Shown here: piece after piece, positions 1-8,142 of the stretch
Layout of the letters: the number at the start of each line of letters is the position of its first letter
How positions within the stretch are numbered: position 1 is the first letter of the stretch
Assembly: GCA_023259925.1 (NCBI GenBank)
Contig: JALRDS010000001.1
Location: 1-31,971, forward strand
Direction of reading: 5' to 3'
Length of the DNA stretch: 31,971 bases
Source: Candidatus Saccharimonadia bacterium
Lineage (GTDB): Bacteria; Patescibacteriota; Saccharimonadia; Saccharimonadales; Saccharimonadaceae
Notes under the pieces: model-generated
What the model saw: only the letters and a program-made list of their open reading frames with translations
What the model was told of the DNA's origin: nothing
Database searches by the model: none
Translations under genes and position numbers: made by a program

Positions 1-1
1 T

Positions 2-616
2 AATGTCCAGAACATTTTGGGGAATTTTAACGGCGGCGTTACAAGCTCATTTAATTACACTAATCCAATTGAAGTTGAAGGTGACCTAACGATAAATAAC
101 GGTAATGCAGCGCAATTTACAAGTGGCAGAAAAATTTACGACGTGAGTGGAACCGTGTTTATTACTGCTACTAACTTGTCATATGCAGACAGTTACCAGA
201 CCACTGAAGAGCTGCCACGTGTAGCAATTAAAGCGGATAATATTGTGGTAGCTTCGAATGTTACTAGGATTGACCCATGGCTCATTACTGGCGGTGTGCT
301 GAACACCTGTGGCGATAGCAGCTTTAACCCTGATGAGTTTGGCGGTTTCGCCTCGGCAGATCTCACTATTAACAAGTGCGGTAATCCGCTAGTATTCAAT
401 GGGCCGGTACTAGCATCGCAGGTGTACTTACTGCGTACTGCTGGTAGCCGCGACGCTTACCCGGAGCCGTCTGCTGCAGGAAGACGAAGCCTTAGTGAAC
501 CAGCTGAGATATTTAACTTACGGCCAGATGTGTACCTGTCGTCATTTTCGAATAATATAACGCCAAACCCGGTTGCTGCAACCGACAGAATTATCGATCT
601 GCCGCCTCGTTTTTAG
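2..616 (+). CDS. C-terminal part of unrecognised, probably exported protein (5' end outside window)
   Basis: The frame is open from base 2 and ends at TAG 614-616, so only about 204 C-terminal residues are visible. I do not recognise the family. What is visible is Asn/Thr/Ser-rich with alternating hydrophobic residues (VEGDLTINNG, TVFITATNL, ADNIVVASN), resembling a beta-helix or beta-sandwich surface protein. Two Cys-Gly pairs (NTCGDSS, NKCGNPL) could form a disulfide. The extreme C-terminus (EIFNLRPDVYLSS, then TDRIIDLPPRF) looks like a compact conserved tail. It lies just upstream of pilM but separated by a hairpin and a pilM promoter. A pilus-associated surface protein or adhesin is plausible from context only. 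Confidence 0.6.
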   Translation, partial: NVQNILGNFNGGVTSSFNYTNPIEVEGDLTINNGNAAQFTSGRKIYDVSGTVFITATNLSYADSYQTTEELPRVAIKADNIVVASNVTRIDPWLITGGVLNTCGDSSFNPDEFGGFASADLTINKCGNPLVFNGPVLASQVYLLRTAGSRDAYPEPSAAGRRSLSEPAEIFNLRPDVYLSSFSNNITPNPVAATDRIIDLPPRF

Positions 617-635
617 TGCTGCGTACCACTAAAAA
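610..635. other. Hairpin spanning the stop codon of the upstream gene
   Basis: TTTTTAGTG at 610-618 pairs with CACTAAAAA at 627-635, with an 8-nt loop. The TAG stop lies in the 5' arm. No T-run follows on the + strand, so it is not a canonical intrinsic terminator, though it may stabilise or partly end the upstream transcript before the pilM promoter. Confidence 0.4.
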
Positions 636-653
636 TTCTGGGTAAAACTACAG

Positions 654-682
654 TTGCCGTTCAGAAAATGCTTATGTATAAT
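654..682 (+). promoter_or_regulatory. Promoter of the pilM operon (leaderless)
   Basis: TTGCCG at 654-659 is followed by a 17-bp spacer and a perfect TATAAT at 677-682. The predicted start of transcription, about 7 nt later, falls at or just before ATG 691. No Shine-Dalgarno sequence is present, so the operon mRNA is probably leaderless. Confidence 0.75.
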
Positions 683-690
683 GATTGCAT

Positions 691-1734
691 ATGACATTAC
701 TAAAAGGGGCGGGCGACTTTTTCGCACTAGATATTGGCACGAATGCTGTGCGAGTGGTTCAGCTGAGCCACAGTGGCCAGACGTGGAACTTAGTAAAATA
801 CGGCTATGCGCCGGTAGATGCGCAAACAACAGCGAGCGATTCACCTGAAGCTAAGCAGCGACTATCTGAAATTATAATGACAGCTATTGGCCAAAGCGGC
901 ATAAAGGCACGTGATGTGGCGATTGGCCTGCCGAGCCAAAAAACATTTACTACGGTAATCGACGTACCTACAATGAGTGAATCTGAGCTAAAAGGCACAA
1001 TTAAGTATCAGATAGACCAGTACATTCCTATGGCCGTAGAGGATGCCAAGGTAGATTGGAAATTACTTGGACAAAGTTTACACGACCCAAAGCAGCAGGA
1101 GGTACTCCTTACAAGCACGGCTAATCAGTATGCTGAAAGCCAGCTTGAATTCGTAGAGTCACTAGGGCTGAATGTGATTGCTGCTGAGCCAGACCCAATT
1201 GCGATGATACGCTCCTTGCTTCCTAGCGGATTAACAGACGCAAGACTACTAGTTGATATGGGGGAGCAAACAACCGACTTAGCGATAACCTACGCTGATG
1301 CTCCACGCTTGGTGCGCACAATCCCAGTTGGGTTGAATACGCTACTGAAAGCAATTGTTACGAATTTAAATGTTCAAGAAGAGCAGGCTCGTCAGTTTAT
1401 TCTAAAATTTGGCTTGGCGCCAGACCGTTTAGATGGTCAAGTGCTGAAGGCGCTTGATGGTACGCTCGACAACTTCACAAGTGAGTTAGTGAAATCTATT
1501 AAGTTCTTTCAAACACGTTACCCAAATACTCCAGTTGGAGGCATTCTGCTGGCGGGCTATGCGGCCAGCACACCGCGCTTTGGTGAATATGTAGGTGCAA
1601 AGACAGGAGTAGCTGTAGAGGCTGCAAATCCATGGCAGAAGGTACGTGTTTCGCAAGAAGATCAGCAGCAACTGCTGCCGATTATGCATGAGTTTGCCAC
1701 CGTTGTTGGCCTGGCGCAAAGGAGCAACAAGTAA
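691..1734 (+). CDS. pilM: PilM, actin-like ATPase of the type IV pilus inner-membrane assembly platform
   Basis: This 347-aa protein has the FtsA/PilM actin fold: an N-terminal ALDIGTNAVRVVQL phosphate-1-like loop, the LLVDMGEQTTDLAI phosphate-2 segment near the middle, and GGILLAGYAAS as the adenosine motif. In the family PilM is cytoplasmic and binds the N-terminal tail of PilN, joining the platform to the motor. A TTG six bases upstream gives a two-residue extension, but ATG 691 fits the promoter, whose -10 ends 8 nt earlier. Its TAA overlaps the ATG of pilN (TAATG), so the two are translationally coupled. First gene of the pilus operon. Confidence 0.9.
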   Translation: MTLLKGAGDFFALDIGTNAVRVVQLSHSGQTWNLVKYGYAPVDAQTTASDSPEAKQRLSEIIMTAIGQSGIKARDVAIGLPSQKTFTTVIDVPTMSESELKGTIKYQIDQYIPMAVEDAKVDWKLLGQSLHDPKQQEVLLTSTANQYAESQLEFVESLGLNVIAAEPDPIAMIRSLLPSGLTDARLLVDMGEQTTDLAITYADAPRLVRTIPVGLNTLLKAIVTNLNVQEEQARQFILKFGLAPDRLDGQVLKALDGTLDNFTSELVKSIKFFQTRYPNTPVGGILLAGYAASTPRFGEYVGAKTGVAVEAANPWQKVRVSQEDQQQLLPIMHEFATVVGLAQRSNK

Positions 1735-2447
1735 TGATTGAAGTAAACCTTGTTCCTGATGTAAAACTTGAACTACTAAAAGCACAGCGTCAACAGCGTT
1801 TAGTAATATCGGGTTCAATATTGATAGCTATTGCGTCTGTGGGCCTTGTGGTGCTACTCAGCGTATATGCGTTTGGTGTTCAGACGGTACAAGATTCCTT
1901 GGCCGATAACTCAATTGAAACTGAAGCTGAACGGCTATATGAAATTGAGGGACTATCTAAAAGCCTTACGCTTCAGGCTCAACTTGCAACGCTGACAGAT
2001 GTAGAAGCAGAAAAGAACATTAGTTCGCGATTATTCAACATCCTGTCTGTTGTAATACCACAAGGATCAAACACGGTAGATATATCACGACTAAACCTAG
2101 ATACCGAAACTGGAACAATTGAGATTGAAGCAGAGGCTGCTAACGGTTATGAGGCTATGGAAGTATTTAAGAAAACGCTTGCCCAAACAACACTACGTTA
2201 TAGCGTCGATGAGCAAGAGGCTGAACCACTTTACATCGCGACTGATATAAGTGAGGGTGAGCGCACCTATCGCGAGAATAGCGACGGTAACCGCGTGCTG
2301 CGTTTTTCGCTGAGCTTTGTGTATCCGGAAGAGCTATTTGACTCAACAATCACGAATACAAAGATTGTAGGACCTAATCAGCAGCGAGCAACCGACTCTA
2401 CCCAAGGTGTACCAAAAGAGCTCTTTACTAGCGGAGGAACAAACTAA
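1734..2447 (+). CDS. pilN: PilN-like type IV pilus inner-membrane assembly protein
   Basis: The 237-aa protein starts MIEVNLVPD, the conserved PilN tail (xxxINLLP in the family) that docks into PilM. It is followed by a basic stretch and one transmembrane helix at about residues 24-47, then a coiled/ferredoxin-like periplasmic region. Position between pilM and a PilO-like gene supports the call. The start overlaps the pilM stop by one base, and its own TAA overlaps the next ATG at 2447. Sequence identity to PilN outside the N-terminus is weak, as is usual for the family. Confidence 0.8.
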   Translation: MIEVNLVPDVKLELLKAQRQQRLVISGSILIAIASVGLVVLLSVYAFGVQTVQDSLADNSIETEAERLYEIEGLSKSLTLQAQLATLTDVEAEKNISSRLFNILSVVIPQGSNTVDISRLNLDTETGTIEIEAEAANGYEAMEVFKKTLAQTTLRYSVDEQEAEPLYIATDISEGERTYRENSDGNRVLRFSLSFVYPEELFDSTITNTKIVGPNQQRATDSTQGVPKELFTSGGTN

Positions 2448-3154
2448 TGCCGGCAACTGCAGCACCAGCTTTACGCAAGCGACAGCAAATAGAAAAAGCG
2501 GGAAAGAACATGTTCTTATGGGTTGCAGGCGCCGCAGTAATTCTAGGAATGTGTGCCGTGTTAGCACTATCCTTGTTCGAGCGAATCATGTATCGACAGG
2601 CAGTCATCAATGAAAAAAGTACAACTGTTAGTACGCTTAGGAAGAATATCGAAGTAGGGGAGTCTCTTAAGAAAGAGATACGAGTTCTCAATACAAATTC
2701 GGCGCTACTTGAAACCCCTCGTCTTAACGACACTGAGCCTGTTTCAGTAATATTAGATGCCTTGCCGTCTACAGCCAACTCATCTGCACTTGGCGCTTCA
2801 TTGCAACAAAACCTGTTAACTGGGAATGGTGTTTCAATAGAGGCGCTAACAGTTAACCCAATCCCCGGCGTTGAGAACCTCGATGAAGGCTCTGGCTCTT
2901 CATCAGAAGTGAGTGGAGTGAGTGGTAACTACATTGAGTTTAGCTTTACTGTAAGCGTAACTGGTGGCGAAGCAAACGCACTTCAAACAATGCTACGTAG
3001 ATTGGAACGTTCAATTCGTACCATCAACCTAACGTCGGTTATTGTTGAGCGCCAAGACGCTAAGATTACATTAAAGGCTAGTGGTGTGGCATATTACCAG
3101 CCAGCAATTGAAGCAACCTTGCAAGAAAAGCCTGTTCCGAAGGGGGGCAACTAA
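2447..3154 (+). CDS. pilO: PilO-like type IV pilus assembly protein
   Basis: This 235-aa protein has a short basic cytoplasmic N-terminus (RKRQQIEKAGKN), one transmembrane helix at about residues 23-46, a coiled-coil stretch (STLRKNIEVGESLKKEIRVL) and an extracytoplasmic domain. That topology and its place after pilN match PilO, which heterodimerises with PilN. A Ser/Gly-rich linker (EGSGSSSEVSGVSG) at about residues 146-160 separates two halves of the outer domain. Called mainly from topology and synteny. The stop overlaps the next gene's ATG at 3154. Confidence 0.65.
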   Translation: MPATAAPALRKRQQIEKAGKNMFLWVAGAAVILGMCAVLALSLFERIMYRQAVINEKSTTVSTLRKNIEVGESLKKEIRVLNTNSALLETPRLNDTEPVSVILDALPSTANSSALGASLQQNLLTGNGVSIEALTVNPIPGVENLDEGSGSSSEVSGVSGNYIEFSFTVSVTGGEANALQTMLRRLERSIRTINLTSVIVERQDAKITLKASGVAYYQPAIEATLQEKPVPKGGN

Positions 3155-3390
3155 TGAAATCTACTGATATAGCTATGGTTATCTTGATCGCCTCGGTTAG
3201 TGTGGGTGTTGCTTTTGCCGTTGTAAGTGCAATCCCTGGCCTAAAGCAGTCTGATGAGGCTGTGAAGGTTAAGACGATTGACCCATACTCGGCAGAAATT
3301 AACGAGCCAGATGAAACAGTGTTTAACAGTAATGCTATAAACCCAACAGTTGATGTAACAATTGGCGGTACGCAAGCTGGAGACCAGTAG
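3154..3390 (+). CDS. Small membrane-anchored protein of the pilus operon (unknown function)
   Basis: A 78-aa protein with one N-terminal transmembrane helix (about residues 6-29, IAMVILIASVSVGVAFAVVSAI) and a short acidic outer tail rich in Asp, Glu, Asn and Thr. It has no lipobox cysteine, so it is not a PilP-type lipoprotein, although it holds the pilP position between pilO and the ATPase genes. ATG 3154 overlaps the pilO stop. A small platform-stabilising subunit is an inference from position only. Confidence 0.7.
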   Translation: MKSTDIAMVILIASVSVGVAFAVVSAIPGLKQSDEAVKVKTIDPYSAEINEPDETVFNSNAINPTVDVTIGGTQAGDQ

Positions 3391-3401
3391 GGAGTGGCTG
3401 C

Positions 3402-5165
3402 ATGGCGCTAATGACTCCCGAGATACAAGAAAAGTTACTTCAGCTCCTTACTGACGAGGGGCTGATTGCTCAAACTCAAATCGAAGAGGCGAAAGCGGAA
3501 TCTGCAAGTGTAAACAAGCCTATTCTATCCGTGCTAAGCGACAAGGGTATTCTTGATGAAGAGTTACTTACGCATGCAACAGCGCAGGTATCGGGTGTTC
3601 CATATGTGAACTTGGGCACAAGTATCGTAGATGAGAAAATCTTAGAATTGCTGCCACAGGATATCGCAGAGCGATTTATGGCCGTGCCGCTTGCTGAGGT
3701 GCAAAACCGTCTCGCTGTGGCTATGATTGATGCTAATAACGTGCAGGCGGTTGACTACCTGTCTAACCGCATACAGCGGCCGTTAAAGGTGTTTATGGCG
3801 TCTGAAACTAGTGTGCGCCATATATTAGATCAGTATAAAGCTGATTTGTCGGGCGTAGATGCTGCTGCCGTGCAGTCGGAAGAGGATGCTAGTAAAGAAA
3901 AAGCCTCCAATATAAAAACAATTGTTCAAGATAGCCCAATTAGCCGCGCGTTGAGTACTATTTTGGAATACGCAGTAAAAACGCGCGCCTCTGATATTCA
4001 CATTGAACCCCTGGAGGGTAGCTTAAAGATACGCTGCCGTGTAGACGGTGTTCTGCGTGAGATTATGCAGCTCCCAAAGAGTATTGAGCCAGCTTTGGTA
4101 AGCCGTATTAAAATTCTTTCTAGCCTTAAAATTGATGAGCACCGCACGCCGCAGGATGGTCAGTTTGCTATTGCTGTAGCTGATAAAGAAGTAGACCTTC
4201 GTATTGCGATTAGCCCTGTAGTTTGGGGCGAGCAAGTGGTTATTCGTTTACTCGACAAATCAGGTAACAGTTTTGACCTTGAAGAGATGGGCTATGCTGG
4301 CCGTGGACTTCGCACTATTCGTAAAGGGGTAAAACGCCCTAACGGCATGATTTTAACCAGTGGCCCAACCGGTAGTGGTAAGAGTACTAGCCTATATGCG
4401 CTCATAAAAGAAATTAAAGATGATAGCGTAAATATTGTTACGCTTGAAGACCCAGTTGAATACAAAATGCAGGGCGTTAATCAAATTCAGGTGAATGCCG
4501 AGGTGGGATTGACATTCGCCAGTGGTCTCCGATCCATTTTGCGTCAAGACCCAGATGTAGTGATGGTAGGAGAGATTCGTGACAAAGAAACAGCAGAGTT
4601 GGCTGTGCAGGCGGCGCTTACCGGGCACCTTGTGTTCAGTACACTTCACACAAACTCCGCAGCTGGCGTATTGCCACGACTAATTGATATGGGTATCGAG
4701 CCATTCTTGATTGCCAGTACAGTGAACACCATTATTGGTCAGCGATTGGTGCGACGAGTTGCAAAAAAGCGGGACGCCTATAACTCTACGCCTATTGAAA
4801 CGCAGAATATACATGCTACTATTGGGCATTTATTGCCACAGTCTAAAGATGTTGTGACGCAAATTTCTCAAGATCTTGGGTATAAAGACTTGCCCCTAGC
4901 TGGCCAAAGCGCTTATACTTTAGTGAAAGGTAAAGACACGCCTCAAACACCTCGCGGCTATTTGGGCCGAGCAGGGTTGTACGAGGTGATGGACGTAACC
5001 GAGGAAATTCAAAACTTGATTGTAAAGCGGGCAACCAGCGCTGAAATTCAAAAAGTCGCCATTGCCCAGGGCATGATAACTATGCGACAAGACGGGTATT
5101 TGAAATCGCTAGGTGGGGTAACCACACTAGAAGAAGTAAATAGGGTAGCCGCCGATACGGCGTAA
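3402..5165 (+). CDS. pilB: PilB, type IV pilus extension ATPase (GspE family)
   Basis: This 587-aa protein has an N-terminal GspE/MshEN domain (about residues 1-150), then a secretion ATPase domain: GPTGSGKSTS Walker A near residue 321, VTLEDPVEYKMQGVNQIQV Asp box, Walker B DPDVVMVGEIRD, and the LVFSTLHTNSA His box. It powers pilin polymerisation at the inner membrane. Start ATG 3402 has GGGAG 7 nt upstream. The four cysteines of the usual PilB C-terminal zinc motif are missing: the segment between QRLVRR and GRAGLYEV holds no cysteine and carries a longer charged linker. Confidence 0.95.
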   Translation: MALMTPEIQEKLLQLLTDEGLIAQTQIEEAKAESASVNKPILSVLSDKGILDEELLTHATAQVSGVPYVNLGTSIVDEKILELLPQDIAERFMAVPLAEVQNRLAVAMIDANNVQAVDYLSNRIQRPLKVFMASETSVRHILDQYKADLSGVDAAAVQSEEDASKEKASNIKTIVQDSPISRALSTILEYAVKTRASDIHIEPLEGSLKIRCRVDGVLREIMQLPKSIEPALVSRIKILSSLKIDEHRTPQDGQFAIAVADKEVDLRIAISPVVWGEQVVIRLLDKSGNSFDLEEMGYAGRGLRTIRKGVKRPNGMILTSGPTGSGKSTSLYALIKEIKDDSVNIVTLEDPVEYKMQGVNQIQVNAEVGLTFASGLRSILRQDPDVVMVGEIRDKETAELAVQAALTGHLVFSTLHTNSAAGVLPRLIDMGIEPFLIASTVNTIIGQRLVRRVAKKRDAYNSTPIETQNIHATIGHLLPQSKDVVTQISQDLGYKDLPLAGQSAYTLVKGKDTPQTPRGYLGRAGLYEVMDVTEEIQNLIVKRATSAEIQKVAIAQGMITMRQDGYLKSLGGVTTLEEVNRVAADTA

Positions 5166-5187
5166 TATAAACCGAGGTGGGAACTAT

Positions 5188-6255
5188 ATGAATCAAGAAT
5201 TACGAATTGAGCTACTACTAGAAGAGGTGGTGAAGAAGCGAGCCAGCGACCTTCACTTACAAGTTGGCTTGCCGCCGATGCTGCGTGTTGACGGAAGTTT
5301 GACTCCAATGCCGGGCTACAACCCCTTGGGCGAAGCCGAGGTGGAGCGTCTTGTGTACTCGATCCTAGATGAAGATCAGCAGCAAATTCTAAACAAAGAT
5401 AAAGAGTTTGATTTCTCATTTGCCTTCGGTAACCTGGGCCGTTTCCGTGTAAATGCCTTCCATGAACGAGGCAACTTGGCATCGGCGTTGCGTTTGATAC
5501 CAAATGAAATTAAAAATGTTATGGAACTGGGTATGCCGCAAGTAGTACAGTCGTTTGCTGATTACCCGCGGGGATTAGTGCTTGTGACTGGCCCAACCGG
5601 TAGCGGTAAGAGTACCACGCTTGCTGCGCTAGTCGATAAGATCAACAGCGAACGTTCGCACCACATTATTACTATTGAAGACCCAATTGAATTTACCCAC
5701 AAAAGTAAAAAATCTGTCGTAGTGCAGCGTGAAGTACACTACGACACCTATAGCTTCTCGGCAGCGCTTCGCAGCTCGCTGCGTCAGGACCCTGATGTTG
5801 TGCTGATTGGTGAGATGCGTGACCTTGAAACCATTAGTGCAGCTATTACTATCGCCGAAACCGGCCACCTTGTATTTGCAACCTTGCACACCAACAGTGC
5901 CGCTCAAAGTATTGACCGTATGATCGACGTATTTCCACCTCATCAGCAGCCGCAAATTAGAGCGCAGTTGTCAAACATCTTAATGGCGATTTGTTCGCAG
6001 CGCCTTGTGCCAGCAATTGGGGGCGGGCGAGTAGTTGCAGCTGAAGTGCTGATTGCTAACCCGGCGGTACGTAACATCATTCGTGAGGGCAAGAGCCACC
6101 AGTTAGATGCCGTTATTCAAACGAGTGCCGACCAAGGAATGCAGACCATGGACCGCACGTTAGTGAACTTGGTACAGTCGGGTACAATTACCTACGATGA
6201 GGCGCGTACATACGCAGTTGACTTAACAGAGTTCGAAAGATTAATGAGAGGCTAG
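5188..6255 (+). CDS. pilT: PilT, type IV pilus retraction ATPase
   Basis: A 355-aa protein of typical PilT length. The N-terminus (KKRASDLHLQVGLPPMLRVDG) is the PAS-like PilT domain. Walker A GPTGSGKSTT is near residue 135, followed by ITIEDPIEFTH (Asp box), DPDVVLIGEMRD (Walker B) and LVFATLHTNSAAQSIDRMIDVFP. The last motif and the absence of a GspE N-terminal domain separate it from PilB. It depolymerises the pilus, giving retraction and twitching force. SD GAGGTGGG precedes the ATG; the gene follows pilB after 22 nt. Confidence 0.95.
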   Translation: MNQELRIELLLEEVVKKRASDLHLQVGLPPMLRVDGSLTPMPGYNPLGEAEVERLVYSILDEDQQQILNKDKEFDFSFAFGNLGRFRVNAFHERGNLASALRLIPNEIKNVMELGMPQVVQSFADYPRGLVLVTGPTGSGKSTTLAALVDKINSERSHHIITIEDPIEFTHKSKKSVVVQREVHYDTYSFSAALRSSLRQDPDVVLIGEMRDLETISAAITIAETGHLVFATLHTNSAAQSIDRMIDVFPPHQQPQIRAQLSNILMAICSQRLVPAIGGGRVVAAEVLIANPAVRNIIREGKSHQLDAVIQTSADQGMQTMDRTLVNLVQSGTITYDEARTYAVDLTEFERLMRG

Positions 6256-6266
6256 GTGGGTAGCTT

Positions 6267-7475
6267 GTGAAGCGCTTTAACTACGAGGCAAAAGACCAGT
6301 CGACCGGTAAAACGGTTAAAGCTAGTGTTCAAGCTGAAAACGAACAGGCAGCTGCTAAGCTGTTGTTAACACAGGGCTTTATACCTCATTCAATTAAAGA
6401 GGATACTGGTGAGAATAGCGTACTTGCCAAGATTTCGGGCCGTATAACCACTAAAGATAAGGTGGTGTTTACGCGACAATTGTCTACGCTTATTGCTGCT
6501 GGGTTGCCATTGACCCAAAGTTTACACACGGTACACGACCAAACTACGAACAAGCAGTTTCAGGCAATTATTGAAGAGATTATATCGAGTGTTGAAGGCG
6601 GTAAATCGCTGACTGAATCGTTCAGTAAGCACCCCAAGATCTTCGATAATGTATTCTTGGCGCTCGTAACTTCTGGTGAAGCGTCGGGTACTCTTGATGA
6701 TGCCCTGAAACGAATTGCAGCACAGCAAGAGAAAGATGCCGCCATGATGAGCAAAATAAGGGGAGCTATGGTATACCCGGCTATTGTATTGGTGGTAATT
6801 TTGCTTGTCATTATATTTATGTTAGTGACTGTTGTTCCGCAGGTAGAAAACTTGTATGAAGATTTAGGCCAAGAGCTTCCATTCCTGACTCAAATGCTAG
6901 TTGGCATGGCGGGAGTATTAACAAATTTCGGATGGCTCGTGGCTCTCGTAGTGGGAGTGGCTATATATTTTCTCCGTCAATTCTTGGCAACCGAGCAGGG
7001 TATAAAAGCAAAAGATACATTTAAGTTAAATGTACCAATGTTTGGGGGTATGTTCCGGAAGCTGTACATGGCCCGCTTAACCCGAACAGGGCAGACGTTG
7101 CTAAATACCGGCGTTCCAATGCTCGACATGCTAAAAATCGTGTCTCAGGCGGTAAATAATACTATTATTGCCAAATCAATCGATCGTTCTGCCGAGAAGG
7201 TAAAAGGTGGTAAGTCGTTATCGAGCTCGCTTGCCAACGAGGAAAACATTCTACCCTTTGTGCCGCAGATGGTGAGTATTGGTGAGAAGTCGGGTAAGAT
7301 TGACGAAATGCTTGGCCGCGCAGCACAGGTATATGAAGATGAGCTAGATGAAGAAATCAAATCAATTTCGACAGCGATTGAACCAATTCTAATGGTGATT
7401 TTGGCAGTGGTCGCCGGTGGACTTGTAGGTGCAATCCTGATGCCGATATACGGATTAGTAAACAACGTTATTTAG
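6267..7475 (+). CDS. pilC: PilC, type IV pilus inner-membrane platform protein (GspF family)
   Basis: The 402-aa protein has two T2SSF domains (about residues 68-190 and 270-392), each with the TRQLSTLIAAGLPL-like and TRTGQTLLNTGVPML-like motif, and about three transmembrane helices, the last at the C-terminus (LMVILAVVAGGLVGAILMPIYGLVNNVI). It is the membrane hub acted on by PilB and PilT. The GTG start at 6267 is preceded by AGGTGGG, the same type of SD seen before pilT and the pilin. Last gene before a gap that holds a second promoter. Confidence 0.95.
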   Translation: MKRFNYEAKDQSTGKTVKASVQAENEQAAAKLLLTQGFIPHSIKEDTGENSVLAKISGRITTKDKVVFTRQLSTLIAAGLPLTQSLHTVHDQTTNKQFQAIIEEIISSVEGGKSLTESFSKHPKIFDNVFLALVTSGEASGTLDDALKRIAAQQEKDAAMMSKIRGAMVYPAIVLVVILLVIIFMLVTVVPQVENLYEDLGQELPFLTQMLVGMAGVLTNFGWLVALVVGVAIYFLRQFLATEQGIKAKDTFKLNVPMFGGMFRKLYMARLTRTGQTLLNTGVPMLDMLKIVSQAVNNTIIAKSIDRSAEKVKGGKSLSSSLANEENILPFVPQMVSIGEKSGKIDEMLGRAAQVYEDELDEEIKSISTAIEPILMVILAVVAGGLVGAILMPIYGLVNNVI

Positions 7476-7500
7476 CACGACCGACCAATCAATAAAATAC

Positions 7501-7529
7501 TAGACATTTTTACAGAAGCTGGGTATGAT
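7501..7529 (+). promoter_or_regulatory. Promoter for the major pilin
   Basis: TAGACA at 7501-7506, 17-bp spacer, TATGAT at 7524-7529. Transcription would begin near 7536, leaving a leader of about 40 nt with SD AAAGGTGGG before ATG 7577. Together with the terminator after the gene this allows pilin to be made separately from, and above, the assembly proteins. Confidence 0.6.
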
Positions 7530-7576
7530 AAGCGTAAACGATATAACTGTGCATTCGAAAGGTGGGAAATTTGAAC

Positions 7577-8065
7577 ATGAAAACAGGTACTAACAATCAA
7601 AAAGGGTTTACTATCATCGAGGTGGTATTGGTGCTTGCGATTGCGGCGTTGATATTCTTAATGGTGTTCGTTGCGTATCCAGCACTGTCGCGTGGCCAGC
7701 GAGATTCACAACGTAAGGCTGACTTGGGTCGCCTGACAACAGCGGTAAATAACTATTCCAGTAACAACCGAGGTGCACTGCCTAGCGCCTGGAATACGAC
7801 GTTTATTACCCAATATATGACTACCGATGGTGATTCATTTATCGATCCGTCTGGTGGCGACACTGGCGAAGATCACTACCAGCTGACCGCTCGCGGTGAA
7901 GAAGTTCCTACTGGATCATTCCAAGAGAATCAAAATACGATTTACTATACGGTAGGCTACAAGTGTGATGGTGACGACGGTGCTTCAGTTACTGCGGCGG
8001 GTTCACGCAACGTTGCATTTCGTATGGTGCTCGAAGGTGGCGGTACCATTTGCCAAGCTAAGTAG
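7577..8065 (+). CDS. Type IV prepilin, probable major pilin
   Basis: A class III signal peptide, MKTGTNNQKG followed by FTIIEVVLVLAIAALIF, shows the prepilin cleavage site (G before F, Glu at +5) and the N-terminal polymerisation helix. The 162-aa product has a compact Ser/Gly/Asp-rich globular domain with two C-terminal cysteines (YKCDGDD and TICQAK) that could form the D-loop disulfide. ATG 7577 is preferred to GTG 7562 because the SD AAAGGTGGG overlaps that GTG and sits 10 nt before the ATG. It follows pilC, has its own promoter and ends in a strong terminator, which suits the main structural subunit. Confidence 0.85.
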   Translation: MKTGTNNQKGFTIIEVVLVLAIAALIFLMVFVAYPALSRGQRDSQRKADLGRLTTAVNNYSSNNRGALPSAWNTTFITQYMTTDGDSFIDPSGGDTGEDHYQLTARGEEVPTGSFQENQNTIYYTVGYKCDGDDGASVTAAGSRNVAFRMVLEGGGTICQAK

Positions 8066-8085
8066 AGTCTAAGTAAGAAAGCATT

Positions 8086-8116
8086 AAGGAACTTCCTATC
8101 TGGGAGTTCCTTTTTT
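8086..8116 (+). terminator. Rho-independent terminator after the pilin gene
   Basis: AAGGAACT at 8086-8093 pairs with AGTTCCTT at 8105-8112, extended by three inner pairs around a 5-nt loop, and is followed by a run of six T. Confidence 0.85.
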
Positions 8117-8129
8117 ATACCTTACGCGC

Positions 8130-8135
8130 TATGAT
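8130..8135 (+). promoter_or_regulatory. -10 box for the prepilin peptidase gene
   Basis: TATGAT lies 7 nt before ATG 8143 and just after the pilin terminator, so a new leaderless transcript probably starts here. No clear -35 box is visible. Confidence 0.5.
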
Positions 8136-8142
8136 ACTCCTT

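Noticed and set aside
610..635. Intrinsic terminator before pilM
   Set aside because: The stem is A/T-rich and no T-run follows on the plus strand, so it is listed only as a hairpin.
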